Positions 4,737-5,231 of a stretch of 5,231 nt of DNA are shown in pieces. Position numbers and translations under genes: made by a program. Origin of the DNA: Candidatus Saccharibacteria bacterium UBA7683 (GTDB lineage: Bacteria > Patescibacteriota > Saccharimonadia > Saccharimonadales > UBA7683); the NCBI GenBank assembly GCA_002482925.1, contig DLGX01000041.1, positions 1-5,231 on the forward strand, given 5' to 3'. Below the pieces are notes generated by a model, which worked only from the letters and a program-made list of their open reading frames with translations, was not told the DNA's origin and made no database searches. Within the stretch, counting starts at the first letter, position 1, and the number at the start of each line of letters is the position of its first letter.

Positions 4737-5231
4737 ATGGCAAAAAGAAAAAAGTCTACTAAAAAATCTGCAAAGAAGGCTCCGCAAAAAGCCCAGCACA
4801 TTCTGCCAAGTGGCTGGTGGCAACAAGTTGTCAGTATTATTGTTGGCCTTACGGCTCTACTTCTGATTCTTGCAATTTTTAATCTTGCCGGACCTCTGCC
4901 AAAAGGTTTGCTGGATTCCATGCGAACACTATTTGGCTACAGTGCATTTATTCTACCCATAGTACTTTTGGTACTTACCGTGCAAAAAATGATTTCAGAA
5001 GATAACCGACTTTCCTTTACGGTATACCTGGGTGCGTTTGTATTTATGTCGAGCGTCAGTAGCTTCATACATTTATTTGTAGATCCAAACGAATCTGCCC
5101 AGATGGTGAATGCAGGCAAGGGTGGCGGCATGATTGGTGCTTCGTTAGACCAACTACTTAGAGGATTCTTAAGCAATATTGCAGCAGGCGTAGTACTTTT
5201 TGCGCTCATTTTGCTTTCGGTACTGTTCATT
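4737..5231 (+). CDS. ftsK: DNA translocase FtsK, N-terminal membrane domain (partial)
   Basis: The reading frame is open from the ATG to the window edge (165 codons) and continues beyond it. A lysine-rich cytoplasmic start (eight Lys in the first 18 residues) is followed by four hydrophobic segments at about residues 31-50, 68-84, 94-114 and 144-165. This is the layout of the FtsK/SpoIIIE four-helix N-terminal domain. Family-like details are a Gly-Pro after helix 1 (GPLPKG), LFGYSAFILPIVLLVL in helix 2, and the Gly-rich GKGGGMIGASLDQLL loop before helix 4, equivalent to the GG-x-x-G element of FtsK. FtsK anchors at the septum and its motor domain, outside the window, pumps DNA to clear the chromosome from the division site. 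Start choice rests on the promoter just upstream and the basic N-terminus; there is no Shine-Dalgarno. Without the motor domain visible, another multi-helix membrane protein remains possible but less likely. Confidence 0.8.
   Translation, partial: MAKRKKSTKKSAKKAPQKAQHILPSGWWQQVVSIIVGLTALLLILAIFNLAGPLPKGLLDSMRTLFGYSAFILPIVLLVLTVQKMISEDNRLSFTVYLGAFVFMSSVSSFIHLFVDPNESAQMVNAGKGGGMIGASLDQLLRGFLSNIAAGVVLFALILLSVLFI

Noticed and set aside
4937..5230. Reverse-strand ORF of 97 codons opposite ftsK
   Set aside because: It is antisense to a convincing four-helix membrane protein with a strong promoter, and shows no recognisable domain or start signal.
1..5231. Alternative genetic code (TGA recoded, as in some CPR lineages)
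   Set aside because: All genes read through cleanly with the standard code, with no in-frame TGA inside conserved domains.

Overview
The window reads as a compact bacterial chromosome segment with roughly 40-45% GC by eye. All seven genes are on the + strand, with short or overlapping junctions and the standard genetic code: the six complete genes stop at TAA or TAG, and TGA never needs to be read through. The gene set is PNPase, RNase J, a PgsA-like transferase and FtsK. The proteins are divergent, and the order pnp .. rnj .. pgsA-like .. ftsK recalls the chromosomal neighbourhood of these genes in Actinobacteria and some Firmicutes. The small intergenic gaps and several departures from family consensus make a Patescibacteria/CPR member, possibly Candidatus Saccharibacteria, my best guess. 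That placement is inference at about 50% confidence.

Region 1 (1-1912) looks like one transcription unit. It holds the 3' end of pnp (KH and S1 domains), a small proline-rich hypothetical protein of 86 aa, a P-loop kinase of the AAA_33/zeta-like type, and a family-4-like uracil-DNA glycosylase with no cysteines. The gaps are 4 nt, then a 14-nt overlap, then an 8-nt overlap. Region 2 (1960-3966) is a full-length RNase J with a basic, low-complexity N-terminal extension of about 90 aa, preceded by a strong Shine-Dalgarno. Region 3 (4020-4667) is a divergent CDP-alcohol phosphatidyltransferase (PgsA-like) in which the Arg of the signature motif is Asp. Region 4 (4737 to the window end) is the N-terminal membrane domain of FtsK, cut by the window edge.

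Functionally the segment joins RNA turnover (3'-to-5' PNPase, 5'-to-3'/endo RNase J, perhaps the small kinase) to DNA repair, phospholipid head-group synthesis and chromosome segregation at the septum. I see no mobile element, CRISPR array, tRNA or rRNA, and no convincing terminator. The most interesting signals are the cysteine-free UDG with an extra internal segment, the AR-to-AD change in the PgsA-like enzyme, and the start-site pattern. Genes inside the tight clusters and rnj mostly have Shine-Dalgarno sites, whereas the last two genes lack usable ones and have promoters placed so that transcription should begin at or next to the ATG (probable leaderless mRNAs).
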